This document shows positions 48,082 to 57,517 of a stretch of DNA of 64,000 bases, piece by piece. Made by a program: the position numbers and the translations under genes. The first letter of the stretch is position 1; each line of letters begins with the position of its first letter. Below the pieces are notes generated by a model. It had not been told where the DNA came from. It did not search any database and saw only the letters and a program-made list of their open reading frames with translations. Origin of the DNA: Salinispora arenicola (GTDB lineage: Bacteria; Actinomycetota; Actinomycetes; Mycobacteriales; Micromonosporaceae); the NCBI RefSeq assembly GCF_006716065.1, contig NZ_VFOL01000001.1, positions 248,001 to 312,000 of the forward strand. The letters run 5' to 3'.

Positions 48082-48378
48082 GTCCCGCCTGGCATTCCAA
48101 CGCGGACCACGCCCGGATCCATCCGGCGATTGTCCACCAGCCGATGACCGCGGGCCGAAGCCACGGCCGCCACTGGACACACCGACCTGGCCGAGGACCA
48201 ACTCCACGAACGCATCGGCGGCAATCCGCGGGTGCCGCTCGCCATCCGCCGTTGCCGGCGGGAGCGAGGGCGTGACGACGGCCGACGTGTGCAGCCGGGT
48301 GCGGGGCACCGCGGTACATCACGCCCCGGTGTGGGATGGGGTTGCCCGCGAACCGCCGACGCGCGGGGCAGGGACGAC
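48082..48378. other. Intergenic region, no gene recognised
   Basis: Between the MFS gene and the ctaD terminator. A plus-strand frame with DLAEDQLHERIGGNPRVPLA hints at a decayed gene but cannot be assigned. Confidence 0.35.
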
Positions 48379-48422
48379 GACGGGCGCCGACCCGGAATGT
48401 ATGTCCCGGAGCGGCGCCCGTC
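48379..48422 (-). terminator. ctaD terminator hairpin
   Basis: An 11-bp perfect stem (48379-48389 with 48412-48422) with an inner CCGG/CCGG pairing, 21 bp after the ctaD stop on the minus strand. Confidence 0.65.
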
Positions 48423-48442
48423 GGTGCGTGCGGCGCGGCGCC

Positions 48443-50200
48443 TCAGTGGCGGTCCCGGTCGCTCGCCACGTCCTCTTGGTAACTGGCGCCACCGTCGGAC
48501 TCGCTGGTCAGCAGCTTGGCTCCACCCTCGGGCGGGCCGGCCAGGGTCTGACCGGCGGCCAGCTCGGGGAACTTGTAGTCGAACGCGGGCCGCTCGGAAC
48601 GGATCCGCGGCATCCGGTCGAAGTTACGCAACGGCGGCGGCGAGCTGGTCGCCCACTCCAACGAGTTGCCGTGCCCCCAGGGGTCCTCGACCTCGACCAC
48701 CGGTCCCGCCTTGTACGACTTCCAGCAGTTGTAGATGAACGGCAGCGTCGAGATACCGGTGATGAACGCGCCGACCGTGGAAATCATGTTCAGCGTGGTG
48801 AAGCCGTCAATGACCTGGTAGTCGGCGTACCGCCGCGGCATGCCCTCGTTACCCAGCCAGTGCTGCACCAGGAAGGTGGTGTGGAAGCCGACCATGGTCA
48901 GCCAGAAATGGACCCTGGCGAGCCGCTCGTCGAGCATCCGGCCGAACATCTTCGGGAACCAGAAGTAGATGCCGGCGAAGACGGCGAACACGATCGTGCC
49001 GAACAGCACGTAGTGGAAGTGGGCCACCACGAAGTAGGAGTCCGAGACGTGGAAGTCCAGCGGCGGGCTGGCCAGCAGTACGCCGGTGAGGCCACCGAAG
49101 AGGAAGGTGACCAGGAAGCCGATCGAGAACAGCATCGGCGACTCGAAGCTGAGCTGCCCCCGCCACATGGTGCCGATCCAGTTGAAGAACTTCATCCCGG
49201 TGGGGACGGCGATGAGGAAGCTCAGGAAACTGAAGAACGGCAGCAGCACCTGACCGGTGGCGAACATGTGGTGCGCCCAGACACTCATCGACAGGGCGGC
49301 GATGGCGACGGTCGCGGCGACCAGACCCTTGTAGCCGAAGATCGGCTTGCGGGAGAAGACCGGGATGATCTCGGAGATGATGCCGAAGAACGGCAGCGCG
49401 ATGATGTACACCTCGGGGTGCCCGAAGAACCAGAAGAGGTGCTGCCAGAGCAGCGGGCCGCCGGTCGCCGGGTCGTACACGTGGGCGCCGAGGATCCGGT
49501 CGGCGGCGAGCGCGAACAGCGCAGCGGCCAGCAGCGGGAAGATCAGGAGCGCCAGCAGGCTGGTGACCAGCATGTTCCAGGTGAAGATCGGCATCCGGAA
49601 CATGGTCATGCCAGGCGCGCGCAGGGTCAGGATCGTGGTGATCATGTTGACCGAGCCGAGGATGGTGCCCAGACCAGAGATCGCCAGCCCGACGATCCAC
49701 ATGTTCGCGCCCACGCCCGGGGAGTGCTCCACGCTGCTCAGCGGGGTGTACGCGAACCAGCCGAAGTCGGCGGCACCACCGGGCGTGATGAAGCCGGCGG
49801 TGGCCAACGTGCCGCCGAACAGGAAGAGCCAGTAGGCAAAGCTGTTCAGCCGCGGGAACGAGACGTCCGGCGCGCCGATCTGGATCGGCACGATGTAGTT
49901 ACCGAAGGCGAACACGATCGGCGTCGCGAAGAACAGCAGCATGATCGTGCCGTGCATCGTGAACAGCTGGTTGAACTGCTCGGGCGTCAGGAACTGCAGC
50001 CCGGGCCGCGCCAGCTCGGCCCGCATGATCAGGGCCATCAGGCCGCCGATCATGAAGAATACGAACGCGGTGACCATATACATGATCCCGATCTGCTTCG
50101 CGTCCGTGGTACGCAGCAGCCGCGCGAAAGCCGAACCCTTGACCGGCTCTCGGACCGGCCAGGGCCGGGTCACGACCGGCTTCGGTGCGACGGTGGTCAC
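48443..50200 (-). CDS. ctaD: Cytochrome c oxidase subunit I (aa3 type)
   Basis: 585 residues, twelve helices, the catalytic subunit of the terminal oxidase. Heme and copper ligands: [10 protein letters not shown] (heme a), [14 protein letters not shown] (CuB His-Tyr cross-link), [12 protein letters not shown] (CuB pair), and [12 protein letters not shown] (heme a3/a). Start GTG at 50200 has GGAGG six bases upstream. It stands alone, without ctaC or ctaE nearby, as in mycobacteria. Confidence 0.97.
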   Translation of the reverse strand: MTTVAPKPVVTRPWPVREPVKGSAFARLLRTTDAKQIGIMYMVTAFVFFMIGGLMALIMRAELARPGLQFLTPEQFNQLFTMHGTIMLLFFATPIVFAFGNYIVPIQIGAPDVSFPRLNSFAYWLFLFGGTLATAGFITPGGAADFGWFAYTPLSSVEHSPGVGANMWIVGLAISGLGTILGSVNMITTILTLRAPGMTMFRMPIFTWNMLVTSLLALLIFPLLAAALFALAADRILGAHVYDPATGGPLLWQHLFWFFGHPEVYIIALPFFGIISEIIPVFSRKPIFGYKGLVAATVAIAALSMSVWAHHMFATGQVLLPFFSFLSFLIAVPTGMKFFNWIGTMWRGQLSFESPMLFSIGFLVTFLFGGLTGVLLASPPLDFHVSDSYFVVAHFHYVLFGTIVFAVFAGIYFWFPKMFGRMLDERLARVHFWLTMVGFHTTFLVQHWLGNEGMPRRYADYQVIDGFTTLNMISTVGAFITGISTLPFIYNCWKSYKAGPVVEVEDPWGHGNSLEWATSSPPPLRNFDRMPRIRSERPAFDYKFPELAAGQTLAGPPEGGAKLLTSESDGGASYQEDVASDRDRH

Positions 50201-50374
50201 GAGTGGCCTCCGGTTCTGGGTTGTCCCGCTCGGCACGCTGTGCGGTCTGCGGCCGTCATCCGCAAGGAGGATAGTCCCCGACAGGTGACCCTGCCGCGTG
50301 GGGTGGCCGGGTACCCTGCCCGCGCGGCCACCGCGTTCCCGCTGCCCGCCCCGGGTCGACCTCCCCGAGTGGGC

Positions 50375-51484
50375 CTACAGTGGCCCCAGGAGCAGCCGGT
50401 AGTGCTCACCGAAGATCCGCCCACCGCGCCCGCGCAGCAACGGGTCGCGTAGCGCCGGTGACACGTCCCGGGTCCGGTTGCGGTCCCGGGTCCGGTCCCG
50501 CACCCATCGGGTACGCGGGCGGCGGCGACTCTCGTACGCCGCCAGGGCCGCGTCCACGTCGTCGGTCGACGACCGCAACGACTCGGCGAGCACGACGGCA
50601 TCCTCGAGTGCCATCGCGGCCCCCTGCGAAAGGGTCGGCGCGGTGGCATGCGCGGCGTCCCCGACCAGTAGCACCCGACCCCGGTACCAACGGCCCAGCT
50701 CGACCTCGTCGGTCACGCTGGCGTGCACCTGTTCCAGGCAGTCCAGCACGTCGGGAAGGGGCCCGCCGTAGTCGCCGAACAGCTCCCGGATCCGGGCCAG
50801 CGGATCAGCCGGTACGACGGTGCCCGTCTCGTCGGCGTAGCAGTGCAGCCGCCCGGGCCCGATCGGGACGACCAGGAAGCCGGCCCGGTGACCGAGCAGC
50901 GCGGTCCACTCGGGTACCGGCGGGCCGCCGCGGGCCACCGCGCGGTAGACGACCTGGCCAGCGGCCAGGGGTGGGCCGCCGAGCGCGGCGAGGGTGCGGA
51001 CCGCGGACCGTGCGCCGTCGGCACCGATCACCAGGTCGTACTCGGCGGTGGCGCCGTCGGCGAAGGTGACGCCGACCGTCTCCGGGAACAGGTCGACGGC
51101 GTCGATCCCGACTCGGTATCGCACGGCTCCCCCGGCGCCGGTGAGCAGAACGCGGTGCAGTTCGCCATGGAGCAACGCCCGGCACTCGCCGACCCCGGCC
51201 CAGAGCGCGTCGAGGTCGACCTCGCAGAGCGGCGCGCCCGTGATGTCACGGAAGCGCTGCCGGTGGATCACCTGGCCGAGCGGGCGGACCGGCCCGTCCA
51301 GTTCGAGTCGGCGCAGCGCCCGAGCGGCGTTGCCCGGCAGGTAGAGACCTGTGTCCACCAGGTCGTGTGGCGGGAGCCTGTCGATGACGTCGGGTCGGAA
51401 ACCCGCCATCCGCAGCGCCCGGGCCACGGCGAGGCCGGCGATGCCCGCACCGACGACGAGGATACGCAGGGGGAAGCCACCCAT
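50375..51484 (-). CDS. FAD-dependent monooxygenase (PHBH-like)
   Basis: 369 residues. The dinucleotide motif GAGIAGLAVARAL is at 12-24, DLVIGADGARSAVR is the DG motif, and VLLVGDAAHATAPTLSQGAAMALEDA is the GD motif of class A flavoprotein hydroxylases. The last 40 residues are Arg-rich. Substrate unknown. Start ATG at 51484, 11 bases after GGAGG. Confidence 0.9.
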   Translation of the reverse strand: MGGFPLRILVVGAGIAGLAVARALRMAGFRPDVIDRLPPHDLVDTGLYLPGNAARALRRLELDGPVRPLGQVIHRQRFRDITGAPLCEVDLDALWAGVGECRALLHGELHRVLLTGAGGAVRYRVGIDAVDLFPETVGVTFADGATAEYDLVIGADGARSAVRTLAALGGPPLAAGQVVYRAVARGGPPVPEWTALLGHRAGFLVVPIGPGRLHCYADETGTVVPADPLARIRELFGDYGGPLPDVLDCLEQVHASVTDEVELGRWYRGRVLLVGDAAHATAPTLSQGAAMALEDAVVLAESLRSSTDDVDAALAAYESRRRPRTRWVRDRTRDRNRTRDVSPALRDPLLRGRGGRIFGEHYRLLLGPL

Positions 51485-51752
51485 GGTGGTGTACGCCTCC
51501 GGAGGGGTGAGGGCACTCGCTGGAGGCAAGACATTACTTGGAGCAATCGACGCACACCAGAGGCGATCGGTCGCCTTCGCGCACCCCTCGGTGGAAACCG
51601 ACCGCGAGCCAGCTGACTCCGGCCGGACCACCAGCACTGAGGTGACAAACCCCACTTCTCGTCCGCGCCGCCGCTCAACCTCGGGACGGGCGGCGCATCT
51701 GTTCCCAGCCGGACACCGCGCGGAGTCCCGCCCCGTCACGCAGAATGCGGGT

Positions 51753-52796
51753 GTGGCTGACCGGCTCGAGGAGTACCGACGCAAGCGGGACGCCGCACGA
51801 ACCCCGGAGCCGGTGCCCGACCGGGCCGCCGGGTCCGACGGACCGGTCGGTGCCCGCTTCGTCATCCAGCAACACCACGCCCGCAGCCTGCACTGGGACC
51901 TACGGCTGGAGCACGACGGCGTCCTCGCCTCCTGGGCGGTCCCTCGCGGGCTGCCCCGCGACACCGGCCGTAACCACCTCGCCGTCCACACCGAGGACCA
52001 CCCGATCCAGTACCTCCACTTCGCCGGTGAGATCCCGGCCGGCGAGTACGGCGGCGGCCGGATGACGATCCACGACCGAGGCACCTACCGATGCGAGAAG
52101 TGGCGCGACGACGAGGTCGTCGTGACCCTCCACGGAGAACGGACCAGTGGCCGCTACGTACTCTTCGCCACCGGCGGCCGGGACGGGCGGGACTGGATGG
52201 TGCGGCGCACCGATCCACCCCCGGAAGGCTGGACCAGCATGCCCGAGTTGGTCCGCCCGATGCATCCGACCGCGGCCCGGGCGCTGCCACCCGACACCGA
52301 ACAGTGGGGGTACGAGCTGCGCTGGGACGGAGTCCGGGCAGTCGCGTACGTGTCGGGGGGCCGGCTGCGGCTGCGGTCGGCCACCGACGAGGACATCACC
52401 GGGACGTACCCCTGGCTACGGGACCTGGCCGAGGCGCTGGCACCCACGGAGGCGGTACTCGACGGCATCCTGGTTCGGATCGACCGGGCGGGCCGGGTCC
52501 GGCCGGCCCGCGGCGGCCGGGCCACCGCCGACGCCCAGTTCCTCCTGGTGGACCTCCTCTGGTTGGAGGGGACGACCAGCGTCGCGCTGCCGTACGCCCA
52601 GCGCCGGGAACTGCTCGACGGACTGGCCCTGTCCGGCCCGCACTGGCAGACCCCGCCGTGGTTCCTCGGCACCGGCGACGAGGCCCTGGCTACCGCACGC
52701 GACCAGGGTTTGCCGGGTGTGGTGGCCAAACGCCTCGACTCCGCGTACGAACCGGGCCGGCACAGCCGGCACTGGCTGAGCATCGACCCGAACTGA
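51753..52796 (+). CDS. LigD-like DNA 3'-phosphoesterase with degenerate ligase domain
   Basis: 347 residues. The phosphoesterase domain (1-155) has FVIQQHHARSLHWDLRLEHDG (His and Asp/Arg of the active site) and EDHPIQY. It would trim ribonucleotides and phosphates from DNA 3' ends. The following ligase adenylation-like domain has lost its catalytic positions: motif I is LRWDG, with Arg190 in place of the adenylated Lys; motif IV lacks its Glu (LPGVVAKRL); motif V lacks WLKVK (HWLSID). The OB-fold is absent. GTG at 51753, six bases after CAGAAT, so probably leaderless. Confidence 0.85.
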   Translation: MADRLEEYRRKRDAARTPEPVPDRAAGSDGPVGARFVIQQHHARSLHWDLRLEHDGVLASWAVPRGLPRDTGRNHLAVHTEDHPIQYLHFAGEIPAGEYGGGRMTIHDRGTYRCEKWRDDEVVVTLHGERTSGRYVLFATGGRDGRDWMVRRTDPPPEGWTSMPELVRPMHPTAARALPPDTEQWGYELRWDGVRAVAYVSGGRLRLRSATDEDITGTYPWLRDLAEALAPTEAVLDGILVRIDRAGRVRPARGGRATADAQFLLVDLLWLEGTTSVALPYAQRRELLDGLALSGPHWQTPPWFLGTGDEALATARDQGLPGVVAKRLDSAYEPGRHSRHWLSIDPN

Positions 52797-52849
52797 CCCA
52801 ACGACCGGCGAATTCGACCAGTCCCCTGCCCGACTGACCCGGCCCCGGC

Positions 52850-54646
52850 TCAGTCGGTGGTCGGCTCGGTGAGTCGCCAGGCGGCGTTGATCAGACCAAT
52901 GTGGGACAGGGCCTGCGGCGTGTTGCCGAGTTGCGCGCCGGTGTACGGGTCGATCTGCTCGCTGAACAATCCGACGTCGTTGGCGTACCCGGCCGCGCGC
53001 TCGAAGAGCGCACCCGCGCGCTCCCGCTCTCCGGCCAGCACCAGGCACTCGACCAGCAGGAAGCTACAGAGCAGGAAACCGGCGGGGTCGGTGGCCCACC
53101 GCCGGACCAGTCCACCCCCGGCACCCAGGACACGCTCCACCGCGTCGATCGTGGCCCGCATCCGCGAATCGGTGGCCGGGAGGAAGCCCACCACCGGCAG
53201 GAACAGCACGGAGGCGTCCAACTCGTCGGAGCCGAACGCACCGGTGTACGCGCCGACCCGTTCATTCCAGCCCTCACGCAACACCGTGGCCCGGATCTCG
53301 TCCCGGATGGCCGCCCAGCGTTGGGGGTCGGCGCGCTCCCCGAGCCGGGGCGCCAGCACCACCGCCCGGTCCAACGCCACCCAACAGAGCACCTTCGACG
53401 ACAGGTAGTGCCGGTCGACGTCCCGGGTCTCCCACATGCCCCGGTCCGGTAGACGCCAGGTGTCGGCGACCTGCTCGGTCAGCCCGCACACCATCTCGCG
53501 CACCTCATAGTCGAGGGGATCCCCCAGCAGGTGGTGCAGGCGCCACACCGCCGCCACCACCTCGCCGGGCACGTCGAGCTGCCGCTGCCGCCAGGCGTCG
53601 TTGCCAAACCGCACCGGGCGGCTGTCCGCGTACCCGCGCAGATGCTCCGCGGCGTGCTCGGAGATGTCCCGCTCCCCCGTGAGCCCGAACAGCACCGGCA
53701 CCGGATCCGCGCCGACCCGCCCGATCGAACGGGCCGCCCAGGTGAACAACCGGGAGGCCTCCGACGGGCAGGCCGCCACCCAGAGAGCGCGCAGCGTCAT
53801 CGAGAAGTCGCGCAGCCAGGCGTACCGGTAGTCGTAGTTTCGCTCGCCTCCGAGCTGCTCGGGCAGGGAGGTCGTCAGCGCCGCGGCGACCGCGCCGCTG
53901 CGGGCGTAGGTGAGCCCGGTGAGGACGACCGCGCTGTGCCGCACCAGATCCGGATAACACCCCTCGTACCGGTGGGTCTCCCGGTACGCCTCCCACGCCC
54001 GCACCGTCTCGGCCAGCATGTCCGACGGATCCAGCCGGGCCGGTGCCACACCGTAGGCCGTACCGAAGGCGGCGGCGAAGCCGACGGTCTCCCCGGCGGC
54101 GACCTCGAACTCGGTATACACCCCGTCCTGTCCGGCGTGCAGGGACAGCGTGTCCGAGGTCAGTTCCAGCATCGTCGCCCCGGCCACGGCCAGCACCCCG
54201 CCGTCGGGCCGGTCGTGCAGGTACGGGGTGAGCAATCCATGCTCGGGGCGGGGCACGAAGTCCGACGCCAGCCGCACCCGCCCGGAGATTCCCTCGACGT
54301 GCCGCAGCAGCACCGCCGGCGAGTTCTGGCCCAGTTGATGCCCTCGCGCTCCGAGTTCGGCGGCGAGCGCGTCAGTGACCGCGACGCTTCCCTGCGCGGT
54401 GTGGTGGACGGTACGCAGCACCAGGGTGTCCGGCCGGTACGTGCGTTCCACCCGCTGCCCGGGGCGGTCCACTCCGACCGGAGCCAGCCGCCAGTGGCCG
54501 GCTCCCGGGTCAAGCAGCCGCCCGAACACCGCGGCGGAGTCGAACCGGTCCGGGCACCACCAGTCGATGGAACCGTCCCGGCCGACCAGCGCACCGGAGC
54601 GGCAGTCGGACAGGAAACCGTAGTCGGAGATCGTCGGCTGGTCCAC
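52850..54646 (-). CDS. Glycoside hydrolase family 15 protein
   Basis: 598 residues, the usual length. N-terminal beta-sandwich (ISDYGFLSDCRSGALVGRDGSIDWWCPDRFDSAAVF) and (alpha/alpha)6 barrel (GGERNYDYRYAWLRDFSMTLRALW, VGADPVPVLFGL, QLDVPGEVVAAVW, RGMWETRD, GLFSEQIDPYTGAQLGNTPQALSHIGLINAAW with the catalytic base region). Related proteins are glucoamylases or the mycobacterial GH15 trehalase. It is cytoplasmic (no signal). GTG start at 54646. Confidence 0.93.
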   Translation of the reverse strand: MDQPTISDYGFLSDCRSGALVGRDGSIDWWCPDRFDSAAVFGRLLDPGAGHWRLAPVGVDRPGQRVERTYRPDTLVLRTVHHTAQGSVAVTDALAAELGARGHQLGQNSPAVLLRHVEGISGRVRLASDFVPRPEHGLLTPYLHDRPDGGVLAVAGATMLELTSDTLSLHAGQDGVYTEFEVAAGETVGFAAAFGTAYGVAPARLDPSDMLAETVRAWEAYRETHRYEGCYPDLVRHSAVVLTGLTYARSGAVAAALTTSLPEQLGGERNYDYRYAWLRDFSMTLRALWVAACPSEASRLFTWAARSIGRVGADPVPVLFGLTGERDISEHAAEHLRGYADSRPVRFGNDAWRQRQLDVPGEVVAAVWRLHHLLGDPLDYEVREMVCGLTEQVADTWRLPDRGMWETRDVDRHYLSSKVLCWVALDRAVVLAPRLGERADPQRWAAIRDEIRATVLREGWNERVGAYTGAFGSDELDASVLFLPVVGFLPATDSRMRATIDAVERVLGAGGGLVRRWATDPAGFLLCSFLLVECLVLAGERERAGALFERAAGYANDVGLFSEQIDPYTGAQLGNTPQALSHIGLINAAWRLTEPTTD

Positions 54647-55084
54647 CCACCGCGGATACCCCGAACCACCACGGTCAGACCGGGGAGCCGAGGCGACTCG
54701 GGGGCGAGCCCGCGCCGCGGCCCGTCGCGCTCGTGGTGAAAGTCGCCACCGTCGCGGGGTTTGTGCCCGCTCTGGGCGGGAAGAATCTGCCGACCGGCCG
54801 TGCGGTTGCCAGCCGCGGCCGTGGCGGTCCCGGTCTCGCCAGGTCCCCGTTGGTGTACCGCCGTACGGCTGCGCTGGCGGGAGACGGCCAGAGCGCGGCG
54901 ACGTGCCGACCCCGGGTCGGGCGGCGCCGTGCGCTCGTTCCCGCCCCGCCGCCCGGGCGGCGGTGGGGCGCCGGCTGACGCAGCCCGGCCAGCCACCGTG
55001 GTGCGCCCCGGTCCACCAGGCCGGGCCGGCGTAGTCCACCAGGCTGGGCCGGTCGGCGTCACGGTCCACCGGGCCGGGCCGGCG
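54647..55084. other. Very GC-rich intergenic region with a short repeat
   Basis: No gene seen. The right part (about 55011-55084) holds three imperfect copies of a GTCCACCAGGCCGGGCCGGC unit, 24-30 bp apart, ending just after the HesB-like stop. Confidence 0.55.
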
Positions 55085-55366
55085 TCACGGCTGCTCGGTG
55101 AAGCCGAACTGCACGATGCCCTCGTCGTCGACAGTCACGTCAACAGAGGCGTCCCCGAGTAACTGGGCCGCATCCGAGTCGAGAAAGATCCGGGCACCCT
55201 GGTTGTCGACCACCTGGTCGCCATCGACGGGAGCCTCGACCAGTTGGACGGTGAGTGAGCCCGCCTCCGGGTCGGCGGCGATCCGCACGCCGCCGTCCTC
55301 CGCGACGTCCTGCTGGTTCGCGAGGTCTCGGATCACCAGCACAGCGTTGTCGGTCATGGTCAGCAT
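55085..55366 (-). CDS. HesB/IscA-like protein without cysteines
   Basis: 93 residues. The fold pattern of A-type iron-sulfur carriers is present (MLTMTDNAVLVIRDLANQQD, GVRIAADPEAGSLTVQLVEAP, GARIFLDSDAAQLLGDASVDV), but there is not a single cysteine, so it cannot bind a cluster in the usual way. Start ATG at 55366, seven bases after AGGAG. Function unknown. Confidence 0.82.
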   Translation of the reverse strand: MLTMTDNAVLVIRDLANQQDVAEDGGVRIAADPEAGSLTVQLVEAPVDGDQVVDNQGARIFLDSDAAQLLGDASVDVTVDDEGIVQFGFTEQP

Positions 55367-55590
55367 GGCGGGACTCCTCATGGTCCTGGGTTCGCCACCG
55401 GCCGTCGATGGGGCCGGGAGCCGCCGGCGAACACCGCCGTGGCCCGGGACCGGGATGGGTCCCTCACGCCCACGGTGCCCCCTGGCGCAGCCGCCGTCAT
55501 CCGGGCCGCCAGCCCGTACCTGATCGGATGAAACCCGGTTGTCCGCCCACCCGACCGTGCCCGCCGTGCTAGAACCCGGCGGGCTACCGG

Positions 55591-56028
55591 TCAGATCCGC
55601 TCGAGCACCACCACCGGGATCTCCCGGTCGGTCCTGGCCTGGTAGTCGTTGAACTCCGGCCAGATCGACGCCATCGTGGCCCACATCCGCGGCTTCTCCG
55701 CAGCGGAGGCGACGCGCGCCCGGGTGGTGAACCGCTCCGCGCCAACCTGCACCTCGGCCTGCGGGTCGTCGCGCAGGTTCAGATACCAGGCGGGATGGTC
55801 GGGCGCACCGCCCTGCGAGGCGACCACCACGTACGCCTCACCCTCGCGGGCGTAGATGAGCGCGGTACGGCGCAGTGAACCGCTACGCCGGCCCCGGGTG
55901 GTCAGCAGCAGTGTGAACACCCCGGGCAGCATCTCGTGCCCGTCCGCGCCGTCCGTTTCCACATAGCGCCGTACGTGGTCGGCCACCCACCCCACCGGGC
56001 TGTCGCGCACCTGCTCCTTTGCCACCAT
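55591..56028 (-). CDS. Nitroreductase/deazaflavin-dependent oxidoreductase (Ddn-like)
   Basis: 145 residues from ATG at 56028 (GGAG five bases upstream). Split-barrel family pattern: LLLTTRGRRSGSLRRTALIYAREGEAYVVVASQGGAPDHPAWYLNLRDDPQAEVQV. The GRRSG loop binds F420 phosphate. Related M. tuberculosis Ddn reduces menaquinone with F420H2. Confidence 0.9.
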   Translation of the reverse strand: MVAKEQVRDSPVGWVADHVRRYVETDGADGHEMLPGVFTLLLTTRGRRSGSLRRTALIYAREGEAYVVVASQGGAPDHPAWYLNLRDDPQAEVQVGAERFTTRARVASAAEKPRMWATMASIWPEFNDYQARTDREIPVVVLERI

Positions 56029-56136
56029 CAGCGCTCCCATCCTCAGTCGTCGATCTGCCGCCCCTCACGCTACCCCGCTGCCCGGCCTGACCGCCCGGCG
56101 CAGATGGTCGGGCGGTGTGGCCGCCGCAGGGTCCGG

Positions 56137-56730
56137 TCAGCCGATCTGAAAGCCGAGCGCCTGGGCAATCACCACCGTCTGCTCGGCGCTGACGATCGCC
56201 CCGGCCCGCTCGACCTCGGTCGGATCGAGGTTGGTCAGGTCACTGCCCCGCAGGTCCGCGCGGGACAGCTTCGCGTGCCGCAGCTGTGCCCCGGACAGGT
56301 CGACCCCGGTGACCGTCGCGCCGGTCAGATCGACCCCGGTCAGATCAGCCTCACGCATCCGGACATCGACGACGCGCACGCCGCGCAGGTCCGCGGCCGG
56401 GAGCGCGACGAACGACCAGTCACCACCAACGACCGTCAACGGTCGCAGGTCACATTGATCGAAGGTGCTGCCGACCAGCTTGCAGCCGGTGAACTCCGCG
56501 GCGAAGAAGTTACAGCGGCGGAAGACGCATCGGGTGAAGGCCGTGTCGACGTGCCGGGAGGCGTTGAAGCTGACGTTGCCGAACGTGCACCCGGTGAAAG
56601 CCACGCCCCGGGTGACCGCCTCGGTGAGGTCGATCCGCTCGAAGTGGCAGTCGACGAAACGCCGGTCGGCGATCTCCTCGCCGTACCAATCCTCGTCGCG
56701 GAGCGTAACCCCCTCATTCTGATCCAGCAT
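56137..56730 (-). CDS. Pentapeptide repeat protein
   Basis: 197 residues with regular (C/A)xF/LxGC steps (ERIDLTEAVTRGVAFTGCTF) and a final run of ADLTGVDLTGATVTGVDLSGAQLRHAKLSRADLRGSDL. Right-handed quadrilateral beta-helix. Possibly a gyrase-protecting (Qnr-like) protein, since the repeat series is interrupted once, as in Qnr, but no loops typical of Qnr could be confirmed. Confidence 0.87.
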   Translation of the reverse strand: MLDQNEGVTLRDEDWYGEEIADRRFVDCHFERIDLTEAVTRGVAFTGCTFGNVSFNASRHVDTAFTRCVFRRCNFFAAEFTGCKLVGSTFDQCDLRPLTVVGGDWSFVALPAADLRGVRVVDVRMREADLTGVDLTGATVTGVDLSGAQLRHAKLSRADLRGSDLTNLDPTEVERAGAIVSAEQTVVIAQALGFQIG

Positions 56731-56875
56731 CGGGCCAGGCTATCTGTCGGCGCCGACAACAGCGGCCACGTGGAAGGCGAGGCCGCACCGACGAGCAGAT
56801 CCACCAACGTAGGCGTGACCGGACCGGGATCGGCATTCCCCGGTGCTGGCCGGGCGCCCTCCCTAGCCTGGGGAC

Positions 56876-57517
56876 GTGGGCAACATCGTCGTGTTCGGGG
56901 CAGGCGGGACCGCGGGTTCCCAGATCACCCAGGAGGCGGTCAACCGGGGGCACCGGGTCACCGCCGCAGTACGTCGGCCGGAGGCGACCTCGTACCTGCC
57001 GACCGGGGTACGGGTGGTGACCGGGGACGCGACCAGCGAGCGAAGCGTACGGGAGTTGGCCCCGGAGGCGGACGTGCTGGTGGTGGCGATCGGCGGAGGG
57101 ACGCGCGGCTTGTGGCTCGACGCGGCTCGGACGCTGGTCGGCGCGCTGCGCGGGACACCTGACCCGCCCCGGATCATTCACCTGGGCGGCGGGGCGACGC
57201 TGCTCACCGCGCAGGGCGGCCGGTTCCTGGACGAGCCAGACTTTCCCCAGGAATACCGGGACGCGGCGCTGGGCCAAGCCGACGCCTTGGACTACTACCG
57301 ATCCGCAGCCGACGGGGTGCGTTGGACGTACGTGTCACCACCACCACTGGAGTTCCATCCCGGCGCGCGGACCGGGCACTACCGCACCGGCGCCGACCAC
57401 CCGGTCACCGACCGCGAGGGCCGGTCGGTCCTCAGCTACCAGGACATGGCGGTCGCGATCGTCGACGAGATCGAGAGTCCACGTCACGAGAACACCCGGT
57501 TCACCGCCGCCTACTGA
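56876..57517 (+). CDS. NAD(P)-binding oxidoreductase (NmrA/SDR-like)
   Basis: 213 residues. Rossmann motif VVFGAGGTAGSQITQEAVNRGH at the N-terminus, then VVTGDAT, a YVSPPPLEFHPG segment and DMAVAIVDEIE. Binds NAD(P)(H). Start GTG at 56876 lies six bases after TAGCCT, so it is leaderless. The last seven bases overlap the converging gene at 57511. Confidence 0.88.
   Translation: MGNIVVFGAGGTAGSQITQEAVNRGHRVTAAVRRPEATSYLPTGVRVVTGDATSERSVRELAPEADVLVVAIGGGTRGLWLDAARTLVGALRGTPDPPRIIHLGGGATLLTAQGGRFLDEPDFPQEYRDAALGQADALDYYRSAADGVRWTYVSPPPLEFHPGARTGHYRTGADHPVTDREGRSVLSYQDMAVAIVDEIESPRHENTRFTAAY

Noticed and set aside
48272..50452. 726-codon plus-strand reading frame over ctaD
   Set aside because: Antisense shadow of cytochrome oxidase subunit I, produced by codon bias in high-GC DNA. 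The protein is charge-rich with no motif.
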